From the NCBI GenBank assembly GCA_003157235.1, contig PMJC01000110.1, positions 3,699 to 9,534 on the forward strand: a DNA stretch of 5,836 bases, in the 5' to 3' direction. Every line of letters starts with the position of its first letter. Position 1 is the first letter of the stretch. Positions 1 to 5,150 of the stretch are shown here, piece after piece. The notes beneath the pieces were generated by a model. That model saw only the letters and a list, made by a program, of their open reading frames with translations, searched no databases and was not told the DNA's origin. The DNA comes from Methanosarcina sp. (GTDB lineage Archaea; Halobacteriota; Methanosarcinia; Methanosarcinales; Methanosarcinaceae). Position numbers and translations under genes: made by a program.

Positions 1-31
1 GTAGTCTCCAAATTCGTTTAGAAAACCGCAT
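1..31 (-). CDS. Start of a third operon gene, cut by the window edge
   Basis: Only the first ten codons are visible, reading MRFSKRIWRL on the minus strand, so the product cannot be named. The call rests on context. The ATG lies two bases after the stop of the CPBP protease gene, in the arrangement TAA-AA-ATG, which is identical to the junction between the two preceding genes. A Shine-Dalgarno-like GAGG (complement of 37-40) lies five bases upstream of the ATG, inside the end of the previous gene. The basic N-terminus (R, K, R, R) would suit a cytoplasmic lead-in to a signal anchor or membrane helix, but that is a guess from ten residues. It is probably co-transcribed with the two genes to its right. 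Confidence 0.5.
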   Translation of the reverse strand, partial: MRFSKRIWRL

Positions 32-33
32 TT

Positions 34-909
34 TTACCTCAATCCCAGTCCTGGGCCTAAGTTTGGAATTATCCCAAACAAAAAAATGTTTATCAAGCCA
101 TTAATCATTATTACAAATGGAAGGCTCTTGGTTCTATAAAAACAATAGCCAAGAAAACCCCCTACAAGGAAAGCAAATACCATTTCGAAGGGAGTACCGT
201 AACCAGAGTGCATTATTCCAAAAAGAAGGCTTGCTAGAAGGATTCCACCTGTCGACCCTAAGAACTTTTCCAGCCTTTTTTGAAGGATTGCCCTGAAAAT
301 AAATTCCTCTATCAGACCTACTATAAATATCATTATGATTATGAATAAAAGTACATTTGCCGGAGAGATGTCTTGGATAAGGGATCTGTTTCCAATTACC
401 ATATATTCTGCTTCCCCAAAAACCAAGCCTGCAAGGATGGCTAGAGGCACTTGACTCAATATTTTTTTAAGAGTGTCTCCTTTTTTCTCAAATGTGATTT
501 TCTGATGATTGATAGCGATTACTAAAGGAATTGTCAGGGGTGCATAAATGAATACAAAAGAGTAAAGATTAATCTCGGAAAAAATTGGCATTGAAAGGTT
601 TACCAGGCGAAAAATTGGTAAAAGCAGAAAAGCCTGGTGAATTTCGCGTACTTCCTGTTTTTTCATAACTGTTGTAGAAAATGAAAGGATCAATAGAAGC
701 AAGGTATAAGCTATAGCAGCCTCTTCTAACCTTCCTTCGAAAATCAACAGTTCGGAAAAAATGATTGTAATTATAGGGGTCCCTGCGTAGAACATCTTTT
801 TCAAGAATCCGATCTTTTCTTCGGTTAAAATTTCAAAGGTTTTTACTAGTTCCGGCAAAGCGATATTTTCTACTTCTATCTCAGACGGCGAAGAGTCCGC
901 TGATATCAT
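34..909 (-). CDS. CPBP-family (Abi/CAAX-like) intramembrane metalloprotease
   Basis: This 291-residue protein is mostly hydrophobic, with about eight membrane segments. The C-terminal third carries the CPBP (PF02517) signature. The double-glutamate motif EEFIFR is at residues 201-206 (E201, E202, R206), and the FxxxH motif FGIMH is at 230-234, ending in H234. Family members are membrane-embedded glutamate proteases related to Rce1/CAAX prenyl endopeptidases; some process peptides or protect against bacteriocins. The last family motif, usually HxxxN, reads NGLIN (270-274), so Asn replaces the usual His. The first 38 residues are acidic and probably cytoplasmic. The ATG start is supported by AAGGAG eight bases upstream, inside the end of the DUF1616 gene, and by the two-base gap to that gene. 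This implies coupled translation. The family is clear; the substrate is unknown. Confidence 0.9.
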   Translation of the reverse strand: MISADSSPSEIEVENIALPELVKTFEILTEEKIGFLKKMFYAGTPIITIIFSELLIFEGRLEEAAIAYTLLLLILSFSTTVMKKQEVREIHQAFLLLPIFRLVNLSMPIFSEINLYSFVFIYAPLTIPLVIAINHQKITFEKKGDTLKKILSQVPLAILAGLVFGEAEYMVIGNRSLIQDISPANVLLFIIIMIFIVGLIEEFIFRAILQKRLEKFLGSTGGILLASLLFGIMHSGYGTPFEMVFAFLVGGFLGYCFYRTKSLPFVIMINGLINIFLFGIIPNLGPGLGLR

Positions 910-911
910 TT

Positions 912-1799
912 TTAGGTCTCCTTAGTAACGTTAATCCAAAGATGCAGATTTCTATAAGGCGTTTGCTTTTCTGTTTCATTAAACAGAAGAAATTCTAGCT
1001 TCATATTATTTCCTTTGAAGGGTGGGGTAAAAGTTACTGGTTCAATCCATGACATATTATGTGCAATGCTTATTTGTTTTTGGTCCTCTGGAAGACGCAG
1101 AGATTGATTTTCAAGTCTCATTTTCATTGTATAATCTACTGGCCTGTATTCGTGATTTACTATTCCTACAATAACGGTCTCATTTTTTCCCAGTACTAAA
1201 TCTGTAGGATAGCCATCTGCTGTTTTGTTAGCTCCAAGGATGTAAAACTCGGTAAAGTGCTCTCTCTCTTTTTGATTTCCGATTATATTGGCCAGACCGA
1301 CAACAGAGGTAATGATTAAAAAGATCAGGAGAACTGCAAAAATTTTGTCAATTTTGGATTTGGGCTTTTTCATGATTTCGGTTTTCATTCTCAGAAAAAA
1401 TTCTTTGAATGGAACTTCAAAAGCCTCTTTTTCAGGCAGCAAGTTTCTCCTATGGTATGCAATTGCGCACATTAGGAGTATGAAAACCGAAAGACTAGTC
1501 AGTATAGTAATTTCCTGGATCCCCCATACAGTATAGTTCAGTACAAGTCCCATTATTGGGACTATTGCAATACTAAGTCCAAGGGAGATTACAGCTCTCT
1601 CAATTCCCTCTAGGTCTTTTTTTGCCGGGAAGATGGCTCCAGTCAGGGCATAACCTGGCAAGAAAAGCACTAGTAGAATGCCTAAATATGTGCGTAGGAA
1701 GCTTACATTAAGTGCAGGCACAAGCACTAAGATATCAATAAAAAGTACAAGACCTGAAACGAGGAGCAGATCCTTAGGAGTTCGTCTTCTTTCTGCCAT
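912..1799 (-). CDS. DUF1616 family membrane protein with glycosylatable outer domain
   Basis: I recognise the DUF1616 (PF07760) pattern. A basic N-terminus (AERRRTPKDLLL) leads into the first helix, followed by a conserved 'LVLFLPGYALTGAIFPAK' block and 'GIERAVISLGLSIAIVP'. About five membrane helices fall near residues 10-27, 38-57, 69-89, 96-116 and 152-173. A C-terminal domain of about 110 residues follows. With a positive N-terminus inside and five helices, that domain should face outward. It holds six Asn-X-Ser/Thr sequons (N191, N206, N231, N248, N274, N290), which fits archaeal N-glycosylation. The function of DUF1616 is not established; a cell-surface role is inferred. I chose ATG 1799 because GGTGA lies two bases upstream, giving 295 residues. 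An in-frame GTG at 1808 would add three. It is the first gene of the leftward operon. Confidence 0.87.
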   Translation of the reverse strand: MAERRRTPKDLLLVSGLVLFIDILVLVPALNVSFLRTYLGILLVLFLPGYALTGAIFPAKKDLEGIERAVISLGLSIAIVPIMGLVLNYTVWGIQEITILTSLSVFILLMCAIAYHRRNLLPEKEAFEVPFKEFFLRMKTEIMKKPKSKIDKIFAVLLIFLIITSVVGLANIIGNQKEREHFTEFYILGANKTADGYPTDLVLGKNETVIVGIVNHEYRPVDYTMKMRLENQSLRLPEDQKQISIAHNMSWIEPVTFTPPFKGNNMKLEFLLFNETEKQTPYRNLHLWINVTKET

Positions 1800-1838
1800 C
1801 TTCACCACTACTAAAATTGTTTATAATTTATCTTCTTT

Positions 1839-1850
1839 GAATTTATACTT
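1839..1850 (-). promoter_or_regulatory. Probable TATA box of the leftward operon
   Basis: On the minus strand this reads aagtataaattc, an archaeal box A core (TATAAA) centred near 1845. A start of transcription about 25 bases downstream would fall near 1819. That gives a leader of about 20 nt before the DUF1616 ATG at 1799. A second AT-rich site at 1819-1829 would place the start at the codon itself. The assignment is by position and resemblance only. Confidence 0.4.
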
Positions 1851-1940
1851 ATTTACTTACTCCATTAATTTAATATTTTTTGCAGCTTTTCAGAACCATA
1901 CTTATCTTTTCAGGCGTTCATGTTACAAAAAAATGGGGGG

Positions 1941-1958
1941 TGATCTACTTTTAGATCA
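1941..1958. promoter_or_regulatory. 18-bp palindrome next to the epimerase promoter
   Basis: TGATCTA and TAGATCA form perfect 7-bp arms around a CTTT spacer. The palindrome ends three bases before the purine-rich BRE of the plus-strand promoter, where an archaeal activator or repressor dimer could sit. It also lies between two divergent transcription units, so it could serve either. A similar pair of half-sites (TGATCTAC...AGATCA) occurs at 5271-5292. No regulator can be named from the sequence. Confidence 0.4.
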
Positions 1959-1961
1959 TAT

Positions 1962-1975
1962 AAAAGATATATATA
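1962..1975 (+). promoter_or_regulatory. BRE plus TATA box of the epimerase gene
   Basis: AAAAGA followed by TATATATA (1968-1975) is a strong match to an archaeal BRE/box A pair. Transcription should start about 25 bases downstream, near 1998. That leaves a leader of roughly 245 nt before the epimerase ATG at 2246, long but not unusual for Methanosarcina. A 6-bp hairpin with a 3-nt loop (GAGTTT-GAT-AAACTC, 2007-2021) would lie at the very 5' end of this transcript. A perfect 16-bp palindrome (2111-2126) lies further along the leader. The rest of the leader is low-complexity and pyrimidine-rich, with no recognised riboswitch. Confidence 0.5.
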
Positions 1976-2245
1976 GTATTATTTTCGATTATGAAATTTC
2001 AATTCCGAGTTTGATAAACTCATTCTATCATGTTCTTGTTTTTATCTCCACATTTTTTATCTGTTATAATTTTTTCGTATTTATCTTTTTTAAACATAGG
2101 TAGTTATCATATGAAAAATTTTTCATTGATTGATGCATTCCCATCCGAAGTTATTTTTGGCATATTCCGAAATATTTCAACTCCATCCATAAATTTCAGG
2201 ACAAGAATAGAAAATTTTATTTTGTATTTCCCCTTTCCTGAAAGC

Positions 2246-3142
2246 ATGAAAGTATTGGTTACAGGGGGAGCAGGTTTTATAGGCTCCCATATAGCTGAGT
2301 ATTTTGCAGAAGCCGGGCATACTGTCAGAATCATAGATAACCTTGCTACTGGTTTTATCCCAAATATTGTACAGTCTAAAAATATAGAGTTTATTCAGGG
2401 AGACATATGTAATTATTTTCCAGTTGAAAAAGCAGTTTCTGGAATGGACTATGTTTTCCATGAAGCAGCTCTTGTATCCGTACCTCTAAGCTGTGAAAGA
2501 CCTGCTGAGGCTTTTTGGGTCAACACTCTTGGAACACTCAATGTGTTACAGGCTTGCGTTAAAGCTGAAGTTGAAAAATTTGTAACTGCATCTTCAGCTG
2601 CTGTTTATGGAAACAACCCGATCCTTCCAAAAAGTGAAGATATGTATCCTGAGCCAACTTCTCCTTATGCTATTTCAAAACTCGACGGGGAGTACTTGGC
2701 AAGGATGTTTTATGAGGATCAGGGACTTAGAACAACCTGCTTGCGTTACTTCAATGTTTATGGTCCTCGTCAAAACCCTATATCTCAATATGCAGCTGTT
2801 ATTCCTATTTTCCTGGAGAGGGCACGTGAAGGAAAAGACCTTGTTATATATGGGGATGGGTTTCAAAGTCGGGATTTTGTGCATGTCAAAGATGTAGTCA
2901 GGGCAAATGCTTTAGCACTTGAATACGGGGATGGACAGGTCTTCAATGTGGCTATGGGAAAAAGCGTGACAGTTCGCGAGCTTGCTGAAAATATTATTAA
3001 GCTTACTGAATCTCCTAGCAGGATAGTACATGCGGCTCCAAGGGCAGGTGATGTTCGGGATTCAAGGGCAGATGTTTCAAAAATTTCTACCTGGTGGAAG
3101 GGGGAGATCGAATTGCATGAAGGGTTAAAAAGTCTCATTTAA
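2246..3142 (+). CDS. NAD-dependent nucleotide-sugar epimerase (extended SDR, GalE/WbpP-like)
   Basis: This 298-residue cytoplasmic enzyme has all the main extended-SDR motifs. The NAD-binding GGAGFIG is at residues 7-13, and the acidic D31 ends the second strand. HEAA is at 72-75, SSAAVYG at 116-122, and the catalytic YAISK at 141-145 (Y141, K145). RYFNVYGPRQNP (167-178) and GDGFQSRDF (203-211) are sugar-nucleotide contacts. The RQNP/AVIP wording is closest to UDP-N-acetylglucosamine 4-epimerases of the WbpP type, but UDP-glucose or UDP-glucuronate epimerase cannot be excluded. ATG 2246 is chosen because the Rossmann motif must start within about ten residues. In-frame starts at 2030 and 2111 would add 72 or 45 unrelated residues. 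No clear Shine-Dalgarno is present. The protein ends at 'EGLKSLI', a little short for the family, and a one-base shift continues as KWF. The expected role is UDP-sugar supply for surface glycans. Confidence 0.93.
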   Translation: MKVLVTGGAGFIGSHIAEYFAEAGHTVRIIDNLATGFIPNIVQSKNIEFIQGDICNYFPVEKAVSGMDYVFHEAALVSVPLSCERPAEAFWVNTLGTLNVLQACVKAEVEKFVTASSAAVYGNNPILPKSEDMYPEPTSPYAISKLDGEYLARMFYEDQGLRTTCLRYFNVYGPRQNPISQYAAVIPIFLERAREGKDLVIYGDGFQSRDFVHVKDVVRANALALEYGDGQVFNVAMGKSVTVRELAENIIKLTESPSRIVHAAPRAGDVRDSRADVSKISTWWKGEIELHEGLKSLI

Positions 3143-3180
3143 ATGGTTTATAATAGCAGTTTAATTTGAGGGTTAAAAAG
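3121..3180 (+). repeat. Direct repeat of 12 bp around the epimerase stop
   Basis: AGGGTTAAAAAG occurs at 3121-3132, inside the last codons of the epimerase, and again at 3169-3180, just after its stop. The two copies are 48 bp apart. The second could be a short duplication or slippage remnant of the gene end, or chance in AT-rich DNA. Confidence 0.35.
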
Positions 3181-3250
3181 AAGTTGGCCTCCTTGACTAA
3201 GCAACTTTCTTAGCTGGGCAGCAGCTAACTCACGCAGCTCTAAAGTCAAG
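3180..3250 (+). ncRNA. Candidate structured RNA or structured 3' UTR
   Basis: About 40 bases after the epimerase stop, the base composition rises to roughly half G+C, against a very AT-rich surrounding. Three perfect stems can form here. AAGTTG (3181-3186) pairs with CAACTT (3202-3207). CTTGACT (3192-3198) pairs with AGTCAAG (3244-3250). TTAGCTG (3210-3216) pairs with CAGCTAA (3222-3228) around a 5-nt loop. The first two are nested in a crossed way: the loop of one supplies an arm of the other, so they make either a pseudoknot or alternative structures. It does not look like a tRNA, as there is no T-loop sequence. The strand is assumed from the upstream gene. It may be an independent small RNA or the 3' UTR of the epimerase messenger. 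Confidence 0.35.
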
Positions 3251-3383
3251 TTATTCTTTATTTTTGGAACGTTGTTTTGTAAATAAAGTTAAGATTAATT
3301 CTCTAAACTCCTAAATTTAGTTCTGTACTTATATGTGGTATATAGATATTTCTTGAAATAAGAAGTTTATCGAATCCTCTTGA

Positions 3384-3402
3384 AAAAAACGTGATGTTTT
3401 TT
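3384..3402 (+). terminator. Terminator-like hairpin, AT-rich
   Basis: AAAAAAC and GTTTTTT form 7-bp arms around GTGAT, followed shortly by a T8 tract at 3414-3421. Archaeal transcription mostly stops at T-rich runs on the non-template strand, so the hairpin is secondary to the T tract. It is a plausible stop for transcripts coming from the epimerase and the structured region. Confidence 0.3.
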
Positions 3403-3413
3403 ACCTTTTAGAA

Positions 3414-3514
3414 TTTTTTTTCATGGATTATGTCCCTTTTTTTTCATTATATTCATGCAAATAATGGAGGCTATAAGTAACCCTACAAAGAAGTTGGCAA
3501 CTTCAATTTTTTTT
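3414..3514 (+). terminator. Cluster of three T8 tracts (probable archaeal termination zone)
   Basis: Runs of exactly eight T lie at 3414-3421, 3437-3444 and 3507-3514. The last one is preceded by a perfect 6-bp hairpin, GAAGTT-GGC-AACTTC (3490-3504), which gives a bacterial-looking intrinsic terminator. Oligo-T runs in the sense strand are the established archaeal termination signal. The same runs are A tracts within the small minus-strand frame at 3421-3522, so they may serve coding instead. Confidence 0.4.
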
Positions 3515-3522
3515 AATTTCAT
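3421..3522 (-). CDS. Possible 33-aa single-helix membrane protein
   Basis: A minus-strand ATG frame encodes 33 residues. It has a basic start (MKLKKIEV), a hydrophobic stretch at about 10-26 (FFVGLLIASIICMNI) and a basic tail (KKKGHNP). That Lys-flanked helix is typical of a real small membrane protein rather than a random frame. The frame stays open for 20 more codons upstream (reading LGKVSIPQQVAGYSIK) back to a TAG, but has no ATG, GTG or TTG there. The gene may therefore have lost its original start. No good ribosome site precedes ATG 3522. A 40-aa frame on the plus strand (3464-3586) overlaps it and is less convincing. No family is recognised. Confidence 0.33.
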   Translation of the reverse strand: MKLKKIEVANFFVGLLIASIICMNIMKKKGHNP

Positions 3523-3587
3523 TTTAATTGAATACCCTGCAACTTGCTGCGGGATGGAAACCTTTCCAAGAACCTTTATTAACTAAT

Positions 3588-4062
3588 GGATTTATATTTC
3601 AAACAACTTGTGTACTATTGAAAACTGGGACTTATGGATGCAAATCATTACAGCTACAAAACGACATGACATTTTTCGAATAACATGCACAAATAAATGA
3701 AAGTACTTCCCACATTACTTTTTTGAGGCACTACCTAAAGTTTTGTAGAATATTATTTACTCTGTACCCCCTTTCCAGTCACTACAAAAATAGGATGCAG
3801 ATCGACAGTCATACTAACAAAAATTATGTCTTTGTTGTTTTCATTGATGCACAGCTTTTTTGTGATAAAACTTATGCATTCGTTCATTTTTCAGCCGAAA
3901 TTATAAGACATCTTTACCTGATTGTGCAAAAAATAGTGATTTTTATTAAAACATGTGTTGTGTTAGAAAGCCAAAAAGTTGCTATATTTGTCTCGTGAAG
4001 GATAAAAAATAACTGAAAATTAAGTGATTATTCAATCTACAAATAGGGTTTATTTAATCCAT
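3588..4062. other. Gene-poor AT-rich stretch, nothing firmly supported
   Basis: I find no gene I can defend here. A plus-strand frame of 91 codons (3723-3998) and a minus-strand frame of 44 codons (3753-3887) overlap each other. Neither has a ribosome site, a recognisable motif or a convincing composition. There is no tRNA, no repeat array and no clear inverted repeat. A decayed element, like the one seen further right, is the likeliest content. Confidence 0.5.
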
Positions 4063-4263
4063 TTAGTAACGTTTCTTGCCTTTCAAAGCTGTTGAATCCA
4101 GTGGGTTAATTTCAATTGCTTTGTCATAAGCTTTTATTGCTTTATCGGATTTATTCAAATTATCAAGAGCAACTCCTTTGGCTTTCCCAGCATCTGAATC
4201 CAGCGTAACGCCTGTGACACTCACTAGCATTAAAAGCCCCAGCGAAATGATTCCTAAATCCAT
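4063..4263 (-). CDS. Short secreted single-TPR protein, probably truncated
   Basis: The 66-residue product starts with a hydrophobic segment (residues 3-20, GIISLGLLMLVSVTGV) that could be a signal peptide or anchor. It then has one TPR helix pair at about 25-58 with the classic wording AIKAYDKAIEINP. A second repeat begins (DSTAL) and is cut off by KGKKRY and a stop. TPR proteins normally hold three or more repeats to form a binding surface, so this is likely a leftover of a longer gene or a very small adaptor. ATG 4263 has no strong ribosome site. An ATG at 4312 opens MNKNY in another frame and would give a more usual basic leader, which hints at a frameshift in the signal region. A TATA-like element at 4323-4336 would put the transcript start near 4303, which favours 4263. 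Confidence 0.55.
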   Translation of the reverse strand: MDLGIISLGLLMLVSVTGVTLDSDAGKAKGVALDNLNKSDKAIKAYDKAIEINPLDSTALKGKKRY

Positions 4264-4322
4264 TATGTGGATATACTCTCTACTGGCTTTATTACATGTA
4301 GTTTTTGTTCATTTTAAGCTTC

Positions 4323-4336
4323 TTAATATATTTTTA
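4323..4336 (-). promoter_or_regulatory. Possible TATA box of the TPR gene
   Basis: The minus strand reads taaaaatatattaa, with A-rich BRE-like bases directly before ATATATT. The predicted start near 4303 gives a leader of about 40 nt to ATG 4263. The region is so AT-rich that chance matches are common. Confidence 0.3.
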
Positions 4337-4555
4337 GAAATATAATGATGAAAAATGACTACAAAAACACAAATGAATAATGTTCACTCAGCAAAGTAAA
4401 TTTTTCGACTAAAAAATTTTATTTATTAAGTAAAATAATTTTTATATTACTTTTGGTTATTAAAACTTTAAAATTTTTAATAATATCCTCAGGAAAATAA
4501 AATTTTAACTTGCAAAACATCTATTCTTTAGGAAAACGGAGTTACACGGAAAAAT

Positions 4556-4720
4556 TCAACTTAGGATTACTGCAGTAGTCATAATTGCTACTGTGATCAC
4601 TGAAACCATGGTGACCACTGTAACCACTGAAATCACTGCGACTATTGAAACTTTGCTATCTCCATTAATCTCTCTAGCAAAATAGTTCACAGTACAGTTA
4701 TTTTCGTAAAAATACTGCAT
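4556..4720 (-). CDS. Possible 54-aa membrane protein built on a 9-bp repeat
   Basis: A minus-strand ATG frame encodes 54 residues, too short for usual gene finders. Residues 1-23 are polar (MQYFYENNCTVNYFAREING...). Residues 24-53 form one uninterrupted hydrophobic stretch made only of V, I, A, S, T, M and L (VSIVAVISVVTVVTMVS...). That stretch is written by three-residue units of the form V/I-S/T-V, matching the 9-bp repeat in the DNA. An orderly switch from a polar head to a 30-residue membrane segment argues for a real gene. Against it are the lack of a Shine-Dalgarno and the repeat itself, which keeps more than one frame open. On the plus strand the same DNA reads as a Thr/Glu-rich frame without a start codon. 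The function is unknown. Confidence 0.42.
   Translation of the reverse strand: MQYFYENNCTVNYFAREINGDSKVSIVAVISVVTVVTMVSVITVAIMTTAVILS
4563..4652. repeat. 9-bp imperfect tandem repeat
   Basis: Units of nine bases begin with ACTG or a one-base variant at 4590, 4599, 4608 (ATGG), 4617, 4626, 4635 and 4644 (ATTG). The consensus is about ACTGNNAYC. More diverged units may extend left to 4563. The phase is exact over seven units with no indel, as expected for a minisatellite kept in a reading frame. It codes the hydrophobic stretch of the minus-strand 54-aa frame. Confidence 0.75.
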
Positions 4721-4770
4721 TATTGCGAGAATATGGCTAGAATTGCGTTTCGTCTATTAAGCTTACAGGC

Positions 4771-4807
4771 AAAATACAGTATTTCTACAGGAAAATTACT
4801 GTATTTT
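4771..4807. repeat. 11-bp inverted repeat upstream of the 54-aa frame
   Basis: AAAATACAGTA (4771-4781) and TACTGTATTTT (4797-4807) are perfect inverted arms around a 15-nt spacer. Related CAGTA/ACTG motifs followed by ATTT recur at about 4688-4703 and 4707-4719, over the start of the 54-aa frame. The element may be an operator for that frame, which lies 50-90 bp downstream on the minus strand. It could equally be a terminator for the small frame ending at 4785. Confidence 0.45.
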
Positions 4808-4922
4808 GAGGAAGGCTCATGAGGTTTTTTTTATCGGAGTTTTTGTAGCTGCTGTCGTTGATGATCTCAGAAATATTTCCGTGGATCTTTTCATGATATG
4901 GCTTGATCTGGAAAGTACTCAT
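4785..4922 (-). CDS. Doubtful 45-aa hydrophilic frame
   Basis: A minus-strand ATG frame encodes 45 residues (starting MSTFQIKPYHEKIHG), rich in Asn, Ser, Lys and Ile. The composition is protein-like and uses GC-ending codons (ATC, GAC, AGC, CTC) more than the surrounding noncoding DNA. The frame also stays open upstream to a TAA near 4974. No ribosome site, motif or family is recognised. It may be a piece of a decayed gene belonging to the same relic region as the integrase fragment to its right. Confidence 0.22.
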   Translation of the reverse strand: MSTFQIKPYHEKIHGNISEIINDSSYKNSDKKNLMSLPQNTVIFL

Positions 4923-5012
4923 AAAATGGTCACATGAATGGAGTAGAATAAGCCCATTGTTTAAACTGGAAGTTTAGCCTATTGAAATGAGACGGTCGTG
5001 CATTAGTAGCTG

Positions 5013-5147
5013 GTTGATATTTTATCTTTGAGTGTCTTTGCTTAGTTGCATCTGTGTTTAAGCTTAACTGTGTACAGGAAATTGAGTATACATAAAGTAG
5101 AAATGAGAGCGAAATGCGAATTTGTGAATACTCTGGAAAATATCAAC
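5013..5147. repeat. 11-bp inverted repeat enclosing 113 bp
   Basis: GTTGATATTTT (5013-5023) and AAAATATCAAC (5137-5147) are perfect inverted arms. The right arm sits where recognisable integrase similarity fades out. The segment could be a small insertion (MITE-like) with short terminal repeats, or a long-range RNA pairing. No target-site duplication is evident, so the call is weak. Confidence 0.3.
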
Positions 5148-5150
5148 TGA

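Noticed and set aside
1934..1950. Shine-Dalgarno-like GGGGGGTGATC
   Set aside because: No start codon follows within a usable distance; the site overlaps the palindrome upstream of the TATA box.
1678..2103. 141-codon plus-strand frame
   Set aside because: Its first part is antisense to the well-supported DUF1616 gene and the rest runs through the promoter region. The product is low-complexity and no family is recognisable.
2030..2245. N-terminal extension of the epimerase (starts at 2030 or 2111)
   Set aside because: The NAD-binding GGAGFIG motif must lie close to the N-terminus. The extra 45-72 residues are Phe/Ile/Ser-rich translation of an AT-rich leader, although AGGT before ATG 2111 looks slightly like a ribosome site.
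3180..3250. tRNA in the GC-rich island
   Set aside because: The length is right, but there is no T-loop GTTCRA sequence, no acceptor stem and no anticodon arm.
3541..3570. CRISPR-repeat-like end 'GGGATGGAAAC'
   Set aside because: It occurs once; no regularly spaced copies exist in the window. It is part of a small TGGAAA-CC-TTTCCA hairpin.
3753..3887. 44-codon minus-strand frame beginning MNECISFITKK
   Set aside because: Somewhat protein-like but short, without a ribosome site or family resemblance. The overlapping frame on the other strand is equally weak.
3723..3998. 91-codon plus-strand frame
   Set aside because: No motif, no ribosome site, rich in Phe/Ile/Val from AT-rich DNA; likely a chance open frame.
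4806..4937. 43-codon plus-strand TTG frame with a hydrophobic stretch
   Set aside because: Weak start and no recognised similarity. The opposite strand carries a more protein-like frame over the same DNA.
4930..5142. About 70 open codons on the minus strand
   Set aside because: No start codon except immediately before the stop. A short PEYS stretch could belong to the integrase, but the rest shows no match.
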